Shown here: in pieces, positions 43,402 to 53,875 of the stretch | How the letters are laid out: each line of letters starts with the position of its first letter | Position numbering within the stretch: the first letter of the stretch is position 1 | Position numbers and translations under genes: made by a program | Notes under the pieces: generated by a model | Databases searched by the model: none | What the model saw: only the letters and a program-made list of their open reading frames with translations | Told to the model about the DNA's origin: nothing | Assembly (NCBI GenBank): GCA_016218705.1 | Contig: JACRDC010000017.1 | Coordinates: 22,292-86,291 of the forward strand | Origin: Desulfarculus sp. | GTDB taxonomy: Bacteria; Desulfobacterota; Desulfarculia; Desulfarculales; Desulfarculaceae | Direction: 5' to 3' | Length of the DNA: 64,000 nt

Positions 43402-43428
43402 CGGGCTGGGGTAAACCCCGCCCCAACA
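43402..43428 (-). repeat. REP-like element, reverse copy B1
   Basis: On the minus strand TGTTGGGGCGGGGTTTACCC then CAGCCCG. It shares the CAAGACGGG flank with copy A3 at 34853. Confidence 0.8.
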
Positions 43429-43446
43429 CCCGGAAGATGCTCTTAA

Positions 43447-43472
43447 TGTAGGGGCGGGGTTTACCCCCGCCC
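43447..43472 (+). repeat. REP-like element, forward copy B2
   Basis: Same 26-base unit as copy A2. With its TCTTAA flank (43441-43472) it is a 32-bp exact match to 34797-34828. Copies B1 and B2 form an inverted pair that may also terminate the convergent STAND and ahcY transcripts. Confidence 0.85.
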
Positions 43473-43500
43473 GGTATTTCTTCCCGCCGCCTGGCTGGCG

Positions 43501-44775
<1,275 letters not shown>

Positions 44776-45960
44776 CTATTTGCAGGTGGGGGGTTTGACG
44801 CCCAAGACGTCGCGCAGGGCCTCCACGCGGTCGGTGTTCTCCCAGGTGAAGCCCTCGCCCTCGCGGCCGAAGTGGCCGTAGGCCGCGGTGCGGCGGTAGA
44901 TGGGGCGCTTGAGGTCCAGTTGGGCGATCATGGCCGCCGGACGGAAGTCGAAGACCTTCTGCACGGCCAGCGCGATCTCGCTGTCGCGCTTGATGCCGGT
45001 GCCGTAGGTGTCCACCATCACCGAGACCGGCTGGGCCACGCCGATGGCGTAGGCCACCTGGACCTCGCACTTGCTGGCCAGGCCGGCGGCCACGATGTTC
45101 TTGGCGGCGTAGCGGGCGTAATAGGAGCCGGAGCGGTCCACCTTGCTGGGGTCCTTGCCGCTGAAGCAGCCACCGCCGTGATGGCCGCGCCCGCCGTAGG
45201 TGTCCACGATGATCTTGCGGCCGGTGAGCCCGCAGTCGCCGTGGGGGCCGCCCACCACGAAGCGGCCGGTGGTGTTGATGAAGAACTTGGTGTCGCCGTC
45301 CATCATGTACTCGGGGATGGTCTTCTTGATGACCTCCTCGATGATGGCCTCCTTGAGGCGCTCGTACTTGACGTCGGGGCTGTGCTGGGAGGCGATGACC
45401 ACGGCGTCCACGCGCTTGGGTTTGGTGTCCTCGTACTGGATGGTCACCTGGGTCTTGCCGTCGGGGCGCAAAAAGCCCAGGGCGCCGTTCTTGCGCACCT
45501 GGGCCAGGCGGCGGGCCAGCTTGTGGGCGAAATGGATGGGCATGGGCATGAGCTCTGGCGTTTCGTCGCAGGCGTGGCCGAACATGATGCCCTGGTCGCC
45601 GGCGCCCTGCTCGCCGAACAGCGAGGTGCTGGCCGTGACGCCCTGGCTGATGTCGGGCGACTGCTTGTCAATGCTGGTGATGACCGCGCAGGTTTCCCAG
45701 TCAAAGCCCATGGAGGAGTTGGAATAGCCGATCTCGCGGATGGTGTTGCGCACCACCTCGGGTATGTCCACGTAGGTCTGGGTGGTGATCTCGCCGGCCA
45801 CGATGGCCATGCCCGTGGTCACCAGGGTCTCGCAGGCCACGCGGCTCTCGGGATCGTCCTTCAGCATCACGTCCAGGATGGCGTCGCTGATCTGGTCCGC
45901 GATTTTATCGGGATGCCCCTCGGTAACAGACTCGCTGGTAAAAAGGTAGTTGGCGCCCAT
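44776..45960 (-). CDS. metK: S-adenosylmethionine synthetase
   Basis: 394 aa. The ATG at 45960 matches the family start ([19 protein letters not shown]) and follows AAGGAG; an ATG at 46011 would add 17 unlike residues. [34 protein letters not shown] and [16 protein letters not shown] are the ATP, phosphate and metal loops. It makes S-adenosylmethionine from methionine and ATP. No SAM riboswitch was recognised in its leader; a sigma70 promoter lies at 46002-46030. Confidence 0.96.
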   Translation of the reverse strand: MGANYLFTSESVTEGHPDKIADQISDAILDVMLKDDPESRVACETLVTTGMAIVAGEITTQTYVDIPEVVRNTIREIGYSNSSMGFDWETCAVITSIDKQSPDISQGVTASTSLFGEQGAGDQGIMFGHACDETPELMPMPIHFAHKLARRLAQVRKNGALGFLRPDGKTQVTIQYEDTKPKRVDAVVIASQHSPDVKYERLKEAIIEEVIKKTIPEYMMDGDTKFFINTTGRFVVGGPHGDCGLTGRKIIVDTYGGRGHHGGGCFSGKDPSKVDRSGSYYARYAAKNIVAAGLASKCEVQVAYAIGVAQPVSVMVDTYGTGIKRDSEIALAVQKVFDFRPAAMIAQLDLKRPIYRRTAAYGHFGREGEGFTWENTDRVEALRDVLGVKPPTCK

Positions 45961-46001
45961 GCCTTGGTTCTCCTTGGTTGTACATAAAAACCGAACGTTA
46001 A

Positions 46002-46030
46002 ATTTAACCACCCACAGCCAAATATGTCAA
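46002..46030 (-). promoter_or_regulatory. Sigma70 promoter of metK-ahcY
   Basis: On the minus strand TTGACA, 17-bp spacer, TTAAAT, 41 bp upstream of the metK ATG. The -10 lies in the palindrome TTAAATTTAA. Consensus -35 and spacing. Confidence 0.65.
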
Positions 46031-46231
46031 GGCACAGGGGGGTGTTGCAGGGTTGGCCCCTGGCGGGGGCGGCCAAAAAACAGGCTGGGGGCGCCGGACT
46101 GGCCGGCGCATTGCGGACCTGGGGACAGGAGGACCAACGGCCTGCCTTCCCTGGAGCCGAGGGGGCCTGGCCCGGAGGCCGCGGCCTCCTGGCCAGCGGC
46201 CCCCAGGGGCGCGGGCCGACGGGGCGGGCGG

Positions 46232-46621
46232 CTAGTTGGCCACCTTGAGGAAGGCCTTCTCGCCGTCGGACTGCTTCTTGATACGGTTGTGCTGGTCCAC
46301 CAGCACCACCACCGGCTTGTGGGCCGCCACCTCGGCCTCGTCCAGCACGCAGGTGGTGACGATGATGAGCAGGTCGCCGCGCTGACCCTTGCGGGCGGCG
46401 GCGCCGTTGAGGCACAAGACCCCGCTGCCCGGCTGGCCGGGGATGACGTAGGTCTCGAAGCGGTCGCCGGAGTTGACGTTGTAGACCTTGACCATCTCGT
46501 AGGGCACCATCTGGGCGGCGTCCAATAACTCCTGGTCCACGGTGAGGCTGCCCTCGTAGTGCAGGTCGGCCTCGGTGACCGTGGCGCGGTGAATTTTGGA
46601 CTTCATCATGAAGCGCTGCAT
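46232..46621 (-). CDS. panD: Aspartate 1-decarboxylase precursor
   Basis: 129 aa, usual length. HYEGS places the self-cleavage site between G24 and S25; S25 becomes the pyruvoyl group. NVNSGDRFETYVIPGQPGSG, then CLNGAAARKGQRGDLLIIVT and later HNRIKKQ follow family order. It makes beta-alanine for pantothenate. It is 30 nt downstream of panC, which supplies the other half-reaction of the same pathway. Confidence 0.96.
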   Translation of the reverse strand: MQRFMMKSKIHRATVTEADLHYEGSLTVDQELLDAAQMVPYEMVKVYNVNSGDRFETYVIPGQPGSGVLCLNGAAARKGQRGDLLIIVTTCVLDEAEVAAHKPVVVLVDQHNRIKKQSDGEKAFLKVAN

Positions 46622-46651
46622 GGCTAATCCTTTTCTTGGGCCGGCTTTTGC

Positions 46652-47509
46652 CTAGTTGAGGGCCATGTTGTCAATAAGACGGGTACCCCCCACCCATACG
46701 GCCATGACCATGCGCGCCCGGTGTCCGTCCAGGCTGGCCAGGGGCTCCAGGGTGGTGGAGTCCACGATTTCCACGTACTCGATCTTGGTGCCAGGGGTGG
46801 CCGCGATCTCGGCGCGAGCGGCCTCCAGCAGGGCCGGGGTCTGGGTCTCGCCGGCCCGCGTCAGGCTGCGCGCCCGGTTGAGCCCCCGCCACAGGCACAA
46901 GGCCTGCTGGCGCTCGGCCGGCGACAGGCGCACGTTGCGGCTGCTCATGGCCAGGCCGTCGCTCTCGCGCACCGTGGGCCGCCCAACCACCTCCAGGCCC
47001 AGGTCCAGGTCGGCGGCCATGCGCTTGATGACCTGGAGCTGCTGATAGTCCTTATCGCCGAAGGCGGCCAGGTGGGGCATGACGGCGTTGAAGAGCTTCA
47101 AGACCACGGTGGTCACGCCATCGAAGTGGCCGGGGCGATAGGCCCCACACAGCCCCTGGGTCATCTGGGCCACGCTCACCGTGGTCTGGAAGCCCTGGGG
47201 GTACATGTCCCCCACGCCGGGGGCGTAGACCACGTGGGTGCCTTGGCCGGCGCAAAGCTCCAGGTCGCGCTCCCAGGTGCGGGGGTAGTTGTCCAGGTCC
47301 GACTGCTGATTGAATTGCAGGGGGTTGACGAAGATGCTCACCACCAGGCGGCCGCTGTGCTGGGCGGTGTACTCCAACAGGGAGAGGTGGCCCTGGTGCA
47401 GGGCCCCCATGGTGGGCACCAGGCCCACGCGCTGGCCCGCGGCGCGGGCCGCGGCGCTATATTGGCGCATGTCCTGGGGATTGGTTATGACCAGCGGGGT
47501 CTGGCTCAT
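46652..47509 (-). CDS. panC: Pantothenate synthetase
   Basis: 285 aa from the ATG at 47509; an ATG 96 bases upstream would add an Arg/Pro-rich stretch unlike the family. VPTMGALHQGHLSLL carries the HIGH-like motif, QFNQQSDLDNYPRTWERD is the pantoate region, FGDKDYQQLQVI and GLAMSSRNVRLSP (KMSKS-like) follow. It ligates pantoate and beta-alanine. With panD it is a two-gene coenzyme A precursor unit. Confidence 0.96.
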   Translation of the reverse strand: MSQTPLVITNPQDMRQYSAAARAAGQRVGLVPTMGALHQGHLSLLEYTAQHSGRLVVSIFVNPLQFNQQSDLDNYPRTWERDLELCAGQGTHVVYAPGVGDMYPQGFQTTVSVAQMTQGLCGAYRPGHFDGVTTVVLKLFNAVMPHLAAFGDKDYQQLQVIKRMAADLDLGLEVVGRPTVRESDGLAMSSRNVRLSPAERQQALCLWRGLNRARSLTRAGETQTPALLEAARAEIAATPGTKIEYVEIVDSTTLEPLASLDGHRARMVMAVWVGGTRLIDNMALN

Positions 47510-47799
47510 GTGCCCACCGTCCCGGTCGCCTGGGGTTGTCCCCGGCCGATCCCGGCGGTTAGAGGCGGCCAAAGGCCGCCTTGGTCCTAGGCGCCGGTCC
47601 GGCACTTGGCGCGGCCTGCCCGGGACCCCTCGGTCCTCGCGCGGCCGCCCGCCGTTACCCGGCGCTACGTATCGATATTATTCTAACCCGCCAGCGCCAA
47701 ACCGCCAGCCCCCAGCGCGGAGGTGGGTAAATATTTTTCGGGGCCAGCCGGCAACAAGGGCACTTATTAACACCATGCCAAAGGCCTGTCAACCAAGAA

Positions 47800-48666
47800 C
47801 TAATCCACGCCTTGTCCCATGCTTGGCGCCAGGGCGGCTGCCACGCGCCCCAGTTCCTGGGGCTGAAGGGTCTCGGCCCGGCGGCCGGGGTCCAGGCCGG
47901 CGGCGGCGATGGCCTGGGCCGCCTCCTCGCGGGGGCGGTTTAGCCCCCCGGCCAGGCTGTTGGCCAGGGTCTTGCGCCGCTGGCTGAAGGCGGCCTTGAC
48001 CACCCGGCTGAACCATTCCTCCGCCGCCGGCCCCGCCAGGGGCACCAAGGGCGCCTCCAGGGGCTTGAGGTGCAGCACCTGGCTGTCCACCGCCGGCCGG
48101 GGAAAGAACTGCTCCGGCCCCACCACCATGCCCGGCCGCGCCTCCAGCCAGGTCTGCATCAGCACCGTGAGCCGGCCGTAGTCCTTGCCCCCGGGCGCGG
48201 CCAGTAGCCGGGTGGCCACCTCCCGCTGCACCATCAGGGTAGCCGAGCGCCAAAGGGCGCGGTTTTCCAGGAGATTGAACAACAGGGGCGAACTGATGGC
48301 ATAGGGCAGGTTGCCCACCACCACCAGGGGGCCGCCGGCCTCGGCCGCAATGGCCGGCCAGTCCAGGTCAAGGGCGTCGGCCAGGCGCAGGTCCACGTTG
48401 GCGATGCCCCGCTCGGCCAGGAGGCCGGCCAGCACCGCGTGCAGGCCCCGGTCCACCTCCAGGGCCACGACCCGCGCCGCCAGTTCGGCGCAGGCGCAGG
48501 TCAAGGCCCCCAGGCCGGCGCCGATCTCCAGCACCACGTCGCCGGCCTGGATGCCCGCCGCCCGGGCGATGGCCGAGGCCGTGGCCGGCTGGCACAGGAA
48601 GTTCTGCCCCCGGCGCTTGCTGGCGTGCAGGCCGTGGGTCTTGAGCAATACGCCGGGGTGGGTCAT
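47800..48666 (-). CDS. rsmA: 16S rRNA dimethyladenosine transferase
   Basis: 288 aa. The ATG at 48666 lies 2 nt after the tsaD stop. HASKRRGQNFLCQPATASAI is the family start, VLEIGAGLGALTCACAEL the SAM loop, and VVVGNLPYAISSPLLFNLLE the NLPY motif. KAAFSQRRKTLANSLAGGLN is the C-terminal RNA-contact segment. It dimethylates A1518/A1519 of 16S rRNA. Confidence 0.95.
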   Translation of the reverse strand: MTHPGVLLKTHGLHASKRRGQNFLCQPATASAIARAAGIQAGDVVLEIGAGLGALTCACAELAARVVALEVDRGLHAVLAGLLAERGIANVDLRLADALDLDWPAIAAEAGGPLVVVGNLPYAISSPLLFNLLENRALWRSATLMVQREVATRLLAAPGGKDYGRLTVLMQTWLEARPGMVVGPEQFFPRPAVDSQVLHLKPLEAPLVPLAGPAAEEWFSRVVKAAFSQRRKTLANSLAGGLNRPREEAAQAIAAAGLDPGRRAETLQPQELGRVAAALAPSMGQGVD

Positions 48667-48668
48667 GG

Positions 48669-49736
48669 TCAAACGCCCGCCGGCAGGCTGCCGCCCCGGG
48701 GCAGGCGGGAGACCGCGTCGGCGGTCAAGGCCAGGCGCCGGCCGGCGCGCAGGGTGTGGCAGCCGGCGGCGGCGATCATGGCCGCGTTGTCGGTGCACAG
48801 ATCCAGGGGCGGACACGTGACGCCCAGGCCCTGGGCCCTGGCGGTGTCCTCCATGAGCTGGCGCAGGCGGCGGTTGGCCGCCACCCCGCCGGCCAGGGCC
48901 ACATGCCCCACGCCCTGCTGGCGGGCGGCCATGAGCGTCTTCTTGACCAGCACCTCGGCCACGGCCTCCTGGAAGCCGGCGCAGAGGTCCTCGATGCGGT
49001 ACGCCTCGCCCTGGTGCTGGTTGCGAAAGTTCAAGACCGCCGTCTTGAGCCCGGCGAAGGAGAAATCCAGGGTGCCGTCGTGCAGGCGAGGCCGGGGCAG
49101 GCGGATGACCGACGGGTCGCCACCCGCCGCCAGGCGGTCTATCACCACCCCGCCGGGATAGCCCAGGCCGTAGAGCTTGGCCACCTTGTCGTAGGCCTCG
49201 CCGGCGGCGTCGTCCACGGTCTGGCCCAGCTCCTCCTGGCCGCCGGGGCCAGCCACCAGGTACAGGCTGGTGTGCCCGCCGCTGACCAACAGCGCCACGT
49301 GGGGATAGGGCGGCGGATCCTCGGCCAGACCCAAGGCGGCCAGGTGCCCATCCAGATGGCTCACCCCCACGATGGGCTTGTTCAGGCCCCAGGCCAGGGC
49401 CTTGGCCAGGTTGAGCCCCACCAACAGCGCGCCGATGAGCCCCGGCCCCTGGGTCACGGCGATGCCGGTGAGGTCCGCCATTTCCAGGCCGGCTTGCCCG
49501 CAGGCCGCGCGCACCACGGGCACGATGTTCTCCAGGTGGCGGCGGCTGGCCAGCTCGGGCACCACCCCGCCAAAGGGCGCGTGGTCCTTGACCTGGCTGG
49601 CGATGACGCTACTGAGCACCCGGCGGCCATCGGCCACCACGGCGGCGGCGGTCTCGTCACAGGAGGATTCTATCCCCAGCACCAGGGCGCCGGGGTCGGC
49701 GGCGTGCCCGCCGCTGGGCATATACGGGTCGGGCAC
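48669..49736 (-). CDS. tsaD: tRNA N6-threonylcarbamoyladenosine synthase subunit
   Basis: 355 aa from the GTG at 49736, which follows AGGAGAG; an ATG at 49721 is possible and would give 350 aa. LVLGIESSCDETAAAVV is the ASKHA start, VPELASRRHLENIVPVV and GVSHLDGHLAAL (metal-binding HLxGH-like) follow, then ALLVSGGHTSLYLV and VALAGGVAANRRLR. It acts with TsaB/E and TsaC in t6A formation. Frames extending to 50192 are read-through of fbp and intergenic sequence. Confidence 0.93.
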   Translation of the reverse strand: MPDPYMPSGGHAADPGALVLGIESSCDETAAAVVADGRRVLSSVIASQVKDHAPFGGVVPELASRRHLENIVPVVRAACGQAGLEMADLTGIAVTQGPGLIGALLVGLNLAKALAWGLNKPIVGVSHLDGHLAALGLAEDPPPYPHVALLVSGGHTSLYLVAGPGGQEELGQTVDDAAGEAYDKVAKLYGLGYPGGVVIDRLAAGGDPSVIRLPRPRLHDGTLDFSFAGLKTAVLNFRNQHQGEAYRIEDLCAGFQEAVAEVLVKKTLMAARQQGVGHVALAGGVAANRRLRQLMEDTARAQGLGVTCPPLDLCTDNAAMIAAAGCHTLRAGRRLALTADAVSRLPRGGSLPAGV

Positions 49737-49851
49737 CGCTCTCTCCTGGCCAGTTTGTCCGGCTCCCGTGGAGGCCTTGTCAAACATACCAGGCACGCGG
49801 TCGGGCGGCAGCGGCGCCCTGGGGTGTTGCGGAAAGGTGCATACCCCCGTC

Positions 49852-50865
49852 CTAGGACAAACGGCCGTCGTAGAACTGCTCGGCCATGTAGACCTCCTCG
49901 GGGCTGCCGATGATAATCGGCACCCGCTGGTGCAGTTCCTGGGGCATGATCTCCATGATGCGCTCGCGCCCCGTGGTGGCCGCCCCGCCGGCCTGCTCGC
50001 AGACAAAGGCCAGCGGCGAGCACTCGTAAAGAAGGCGCAGCTTGCCGTGGGGCTTCTTGGGGTCCTTGCTGTCGGCGGGGTAGAGGAACACGCCGCCGTA
50101 GAGCAGGGTGCGGTGGAAGTCGGCCACCAGGGAGCCGATGTAGCGGCAGGAGTACACCGGCTTGTTCTGGTCGGGACGGCGCAGGTAGTCAATGTAGTTC
50201 TTGGTCTCCTGGCTCCAGTAGTCCCAGTAGCCCACGTTGGCCGAGAATATCTTGCCCCGCGAGGGTATCTCGATGTTGGGATGGCTGAGCAGGAACTCGC
50301 CCACCGAGGGGTCCAGGGTGAAACCGCTGACCCCGGCCCCGGTGGTGTAGACCATCATGGTGGATGAGCCGTAGAGGAAATAGCCGGCGGCCACCTGCTG
50401 GAAGCCCGGCTGCAACAAATCGCTCATCTGGTAGCCCACGCCGGGGCTCTTCTTGCGCAGGATGCTGAAGATGGTGCCGATGCTCACGTTGGCGTCTATA
50501 TTGGAGGAGCCGTCCAGGGGGTCGAACATCAGCACGTAGTTGCCCACCTGGAAGCCGCGGGGTATCTCGATGGGGTCGGCGTCCTCCTCCGAGGCCATGA
50601 CGCACAAATGCCCGCTGTGGCACAGGCGGCGGATGATGATGTCGTGGGCGTAGACGTCCAGTTTGCGCACCTGCTCGTCCTGCACGTTGCGCGCCCCGGT
50701 AAAGCCCAGTATCTCCACCAGGCCTGCCTTGGTGACCTCGCGGCTGATGATCTTGGCCGAGAGGATAAGCTCGTTGAGTAGGCGGGTGAAGGCGCCGGTG
50801 GCGCCGCCGTGCTCGGCCTGCTGGCCAAGGAGGTGCTGGGTTACGGTGATCCCTATCTCGGACAT
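49852..50865 (-). CDS. fbp: Class I fructose-1,6-bisphosphatase
   Basis: 337 aa; the ATG at 50865 follows GGAGG at 6 nt. ASEEDADPIEIP and FDPLDGSSNIDANVSIGTIF form the metal site, with YIDYLRRPDQNKPVYSCRYI and LLYECSPLAFVCEQAGGAAT at substrate and catalytic regions. It is a gluconeogenic enzyme. A separate promoter (50938-50965) and the 421-nt gap upstream suggest transcription independent of ribD. Confidence 0.95.
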   Translation of the reverse strand: MSEIGITVTQHLLGQQAEHGGATGAFTRLLNELILSAKIISREVTKAGLVEILGFTGARNVQDEQVRKLDVYAHDIIIRRLCHSGHLCVMASEEDADPIEIPRGFQVGNYVLMFDPLDGSSNIDANVSIGTIFSILRKKSPGVGYQMSDLLQPGFQQVAAGYFLYGSSTMMVYTTGAGVSGFTLDPSVGEFLLSHPNIEIPSRGKIFSANVGYWDYWSQETKNYIDYLRRPDQNKPVYSCRYIGSLVADFHRTLLYGGVFLYPADSKDPKKPHGKLRLLYECSPLAFVCEQAGGAATTGRERIMEIMPQELHQRVPIIIGSPEEVYMAEQFYDGRLS

Positions 50866-50937
50866 GGAAGGCCTCCGGGCGCCATGGGGGGCGTTGGGGT
50901 TGGGTCGCCAGGCCGCCGGGGAGGCGGCTAACCCATT

Positions 50938-50965
50938 ATTATCACCGGGGGGGTGGGCCTGGCAA
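50938..50965 (-). promoter_or_regulatory. Sigma70 promoter of fbp
   Basis: TTGCCA, 16-bp spacer, GATAAT on the minus strand, 72 bp upstream of the ATG. Confidence 0.5.
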
Positions 50966-51126
50966 GGGCGGGGGGGTGAAGAATCGTAAAAGCGCCGAGT
51001 TAGAGGGAAAGTATCGCGCCATCTCAAATGGGTGGCCCGGATGGCTCGCTGTCCAGGCCGCGTGGCGTTGGGAGGTTAAGGGCCAAGCCATGGCCATCAC
51101 CAGTGCCCTGCCTTATAACCAGGCAC

Positions 51127-51151
51127 AACAAAAAACACCCGTAACCACGGC
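51127..51151 (-). terminator. Weak intrinsic terminator after ribD
   Basis: On the minus strand a short CCGT/ACGG hairpin (loop GGTT) is followed by GTGTTTTTT. The stem is only 4 bp. Confidence 0.3.
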
Positions 51152-51286
51152 CCCTGACAGCGGCGAGCCGTTGGCCGGACCGGCCATGATCTCCATGGTT
51201 TCCAACCATCCCGCGTAATGCCCCTGGCGAATCGCCATCTTGGGCTTGCGCCTCGCCGCTCCCGCCGGCCGCCGCCCCGCCGGCCC

Positions 51287-52396
51287 TCAACGGCGCACCC
51301 GCGCCCGCAGGCACAGGTCATCGCCATGATTCTTCACGCTGACCGGTCCCAGGGCCAGCGCCTGGGCCATCTTCTCGAAGCCCACCCCGCCGATCATGCC
51401 CGGGGCCTTGGCCCCGCCGATGAGCTTGGGGGCCAGGAAGTACATCACCTCGTCCACCAGGCCGGCGGCCAGGAACCCCCAGGCCAGGCCGGCCCCGCCT
51501 TCCAGCAGGATGCTGGTGACGCCCCGGCGGTGCAGCTCGGCCAAGAGGGCCGTAAGGTCCACGCCGCCCGGCGCGGCGGGCAGGGGCAGTACCTCGGCGC
51601 CCTCCTTCTCCAGGCGGGCGCGCCGCCGGGCCGGCGGCCTGGGGCCGCAGGCGATGAGGCAGCCGGCGGCCGAGGCGGGGTTGACGACCTGGGCCGTGGG
51701 CGGCAGGCTGAGGCTGGTGTCCACGATGACCCTTAAGGGGTCGCGGCCGCCCTTGATGCGGCAGGTGAGTTGGGGGTCGTCGGCCAGGGCGGTGCCGATG
51801 CCCACGCAGATGGCGTCGCACCAGTTGCGCCAACGGTGCACCTCCTGGCGGGCCGCCGGGCCGGTGACCCAGCGGGAGTCGCCGCTGCGGGCGGCGGTGC
51901 GGCCGTCCAGGGTGGCGGCGGTCTTCAGGATGACGTGGGGCCGGCCCAGGGTGACGTGGGTCAGGAAGAAGCGATGTTCCTCGGCGCATTCCGCCGCCAG
52001 TACCCCGCCCTTCACCTCCAGGCCCTGGGAGCGCAGGAACTCGCCCCCGCCCTGGGCCTGGGGGTTGGGGTCGCTGGCGCCGTAGATTACGCGGGATATG
52101 CCGGCTTTGAGAATCGCCCCAGTGCAGGGCGGCGTGCGGCCGTGATGATTGCAGGGTTCCAGGGTGACGTAGATGCTGGCGCCCCGGGCCAACCCGCCGG
52201 CCTCACGCAGGGCGTGCACCTCGGCGTGGGGGGTGCCGGCCTGGGCGTGGAAGCCCCGGCCCACGATGCGGCCACCCCGCACCACCACCGCCCCCACGGC
52301 CGGGTTGGGCGAGGAGCGCCCCAGGCCCTTGCGTGCCCACGCCAGGGCCCTGCGCATGTGGGCGCGGTCGAGACTATCGGCCCCGGCGGGGCTCAT
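51287..52396 (-). CDS. ribD: Bifunctional riboflavin deaminase/reductase
   Basis: 369 aa. Deaminase half: MRRALAWARKGLGRSSPNPA, HAEVHAL and TLEPCNHHGRTPPCTGAI (zinc site H-A-E, PC-x8-C). Reductase half: PHVILKTAATLDGRTAARSG, SRWVTGP and SILLEGGAGLAWGFL. It catalyses two steps of riboflavin synthesis. Its start overlaps nrdR by 4 nt. The usual following genes ribE/ribBA/ribH are not here. Confidence 0.95.
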   Translation of the reverse strand: MSPAGADSLDRAHMRRALAWARKGLGRSSPNPAVGAVVVRGGRIVGRGFHAQAGTPHAEVHALREAGGLARGASIYVTLEPCNHHGRTPPCTGAILKAGISRVIYGASDPNPQAQGGGEFLRSQGLEVKGGVLAAECAEEHRFFLTHVTLGRPHVILKTAATLDGRTAARSGDSRWVTGPAARQEVHRWRNWCDAICVGIGTALADDPQLTCRIKGGRDPLRVIVDTSLSLPPTAQVVNPASAAGCLIACGPRPPARRRARLEKEGAEVLPLPAAPGGVDLTALLAELHRRGVTSILLEGGAGLAWGFLAAGLVDEVMYFLAPKLIGGAKAPGMIGGVGFEKMAQALALGPVSVKNHGDDLCLRARVRR

Positions 52397-52872
52397 GAGT
52401 GGTTCTTGGTGGCTTCCATGCGCGAGGCGATGAGGTTCTCCAGCTCGCGCATGAACTCCTGCACGTCGCGGAACTCGCGGTACACCGAGGCGAAGCGCAC
52501 GTAGGCTACGTCGTCCACGCCCCTGAGCCAGCCGATCACCGCCTCGCCGATCTCCTTGGCCGGTATCTCGCGCAGATTGTGCTCCTGGAAACTGGCCTCC
52601 AGGCCGTCCAGGAACTCTTCCACCTGGTTGATGGAGACGGGGCGCTTCTGCAGGGCCTTGATGATGCCGTTCCTGACCTTGCCCCGGTCGTAGACCTCCC
52701 GGGAGCCGTCCTTCTTGACGACATATGTTTCCAGCTCCTCCACCCGCTCATAGGTGGTGAAGCGCTGGCCGCAGTCCAGGCACTGGCGCCGGCGGCGGAT
52801 TACCGCGGCGTCCTTGCTGACGCGCGAATCCACGACCTTGTTGTCCACGTGACTACAGAAGGGACACTTCAC
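52393..52872 (-). CDS. nrdR: Ribonucleotide reductase transcriptional repressor
   Basis: 159 aa. The zinc ribbon CPFCSHVDNKVVDSR ... RRRQCLDCGQRFTTYER is followed by an ATP-cone (VVKKDGSREVYDRGKVRNGI, VAYVRFASVYREF). It senses dATP/ATP and represses nrd genes. It overlaps its neighbours by 4 nt on both sides. No NrdR box was noticed in the window. Confidence 0.96.
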   Translation of the reverse strand: MKCPFCSHVDNKVVDSRVSKDAAVIRRRRQCLDCGQRFTTYERVEELETYVVKKDGSREVYDRGKVRNGIIKALQKRPVSINQVEEFLDGLEASFQEHNLREIPAKEIGEAVIGWLRGVDDVAYVRFASVYREFRDVQEFMRELENLIASRMEATKNHS

Positions 52873-53411
52873 GAGCCTTCTCCCTCACCGCCGCCCGCCT
52901 GCGCGCGGGCCGCGGACGGCGCCGCCATGCCTTGACGGGCCGCCTGGTTCTCCTGGGTGATCCAGTCCTCGGGGTTGAGGTGCTTGATGCCCTGGTCCCG
53001 GGGCTCCACCACCACCAGCCTGATGCCGGCGTTGATTATAACCCGGCGGCAGAGCAAACAGGGCTCCGGATTGGCCGTGGGCTCACCGGTACTCACCTCG
53101 ATGCCGGCCAGATAGAGCACGGCCCCCAGAGTCTGGCCACGGCTGGCGTGGATGACGGCGTTCATCTCGGCGTGCACCGAGCGGCACAGCTCGTAGCGCT
53201 GTCCGGCCGGCACCGCCAGCTCCTCGCGCAGGCACAGGCCCAGGTCCACGCAGTTGGCCACCCCCCGGGGGGCGCCGGCGTAGCCGGTGGAGACGATCTG
53301 GTCGTCTTTCACGATGACGGCGCCGTACTGGCGCCGCAGGCAGGTGCCTCGGCGGCAGACCTCGCGGGCGATGCTTAGGTAGTACTCGTCCTTGCCGGGA
53401 CGAGCGCTCAC
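52869..53411 (-). CDS. dCMP deaminase family protein
   Basis: 180 aa. Zinc deaminase motif HAEMNAVIHA and later PEPCLLCRRVII, with an upstream Cys cluster (CRRGTCLRRQYGAVIV, CVDLGLC). The length and these extra Cys residues match the ComEB/dCMP-deaminase branch, giving dUMP for thymidylate. It overlaps rpiB and nrdR by 4 nt. glyA, often found in this place, is absent. Confidence 0.9.
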   Translation of the reverse strand: MSARPGKDEYYLSIAREVCRRGTCLRRQYGAVIVKDDQIVSTGYAGAPRGVANCVDLGLCLREELAVPAGQRYELCRSVHAEMNAVIHASRGQTLGAVLYLAGIEVSTGEPTANPEPCLLCRRVIINAGIRLVVVEPRDQGIKHLNPEDWITQENQAARQGMAAPSAARAQAGGGEGEGS

Positions 53412-53854
53412 TCGCCCTCTCCGGCCAGGCGCTCGATCTCTTCGACCCGGCGCTGGTGGCGGCCGCCCTCAAAAGGCGTGTCCAAAAAGACCTGGAGCAT
53501 GGCCAGGGCGTCGTCTTGCGGCGTTAGCCGCTCGCCCAGGCAGAGGATGTTGGCGTCGTTGTGCTGGCGGCCCAGGCGGGCGTGCTCGCTGGTGGGGGCC
53601 AGGATGGCCCGCGCCCCCGGGAAGCGGTTGGCGGTCATGCACATGCCCAGGCCGCTGCCGCAGACCAGCACACCCCGTTCGGCCTGGCCCAGGGCCACGG
53701 CCCGGGCCACCGCCGCGGCGTAGAGGGGGTAGTCGGTGGAGTCGGTGCCGTTGGTGCCCATGTCCAGCACCTCATGGCCGGCCCCCACCACATAGGCCTT
53801 CACCGCCTCCTTGAGATGATAGCCGGCGTGGTCGCTGCCCACGGCGATGCGCAT
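53408..53854 (-). CDS. rpiB: Ribose-5-phosphate isomerase B
   Basis: 148 aa. The N-terminus is RIAVGSDHAGYHLKEAVKAY, then DMGTNGTDSTDYP and GVLVCGSGLGMCMTANRFPG (catalytic Cys region) and HNDANILCLGERLT. It interconverts ribose-5-phosphate and ribulose-5-phosphate. It is 21 nt after fabF. Confidence 0.95.
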   Translation of the reverse strand: MRIAVGSDHAGYHLKEAVKAYVVGAGHEVLDMGTNGTDSTDYPLYAAAVARAVALGQAERGVLVCGSGLGMCMTANRFPGARAILAPTSEHARLGRQHNDANILCLGERLTPQDDALAMLQVFLDTPFEGGRHQRRVEEIERLAGEGE

Positions 53855-53875
53855 GCGCTAGCGCCCTCCTGGCCC

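Larger units (their letters stand above)
50866..51286. other. Gap between ribD and fbp
   Basis: 421 bases with no convincing gene (a plus-strand frame at 50976-51218 lacks a ribosome site and family resemblance). It holds a minus-strand fbp promoter, a weak terminator for ribD (51127-51151) and the palindrome TGGCCGGACCGGCCA at 51172-51186. No FMN riboswitch was recognised. Confidence 0.55.

Noticed and set aside
45961..46231. SAM riboswitch upstream of metK
   Set aside because: The leader after the promoter is only about 35 bases and no SAM-I/II/III or SAH core was recognised.
48669..50192. A 507-residue version of TsaD
   Set aside because: The first 150 residues are Ser/Thr/Pro-rich shadow of fbp; a GTG with a good ribosome site at 49736 gives the right length.
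50976..51218. 80-aa plus-strand frame
   Set aside because: No ribosome site, no family resemblance, and it lies over the fbp promoter.
50866..51286. FMN riboswitch near ribD
   Set aside because: The gap is downstream of ribD and lacks the conserved RFN core; ribD is translationally coupled to nrdR.
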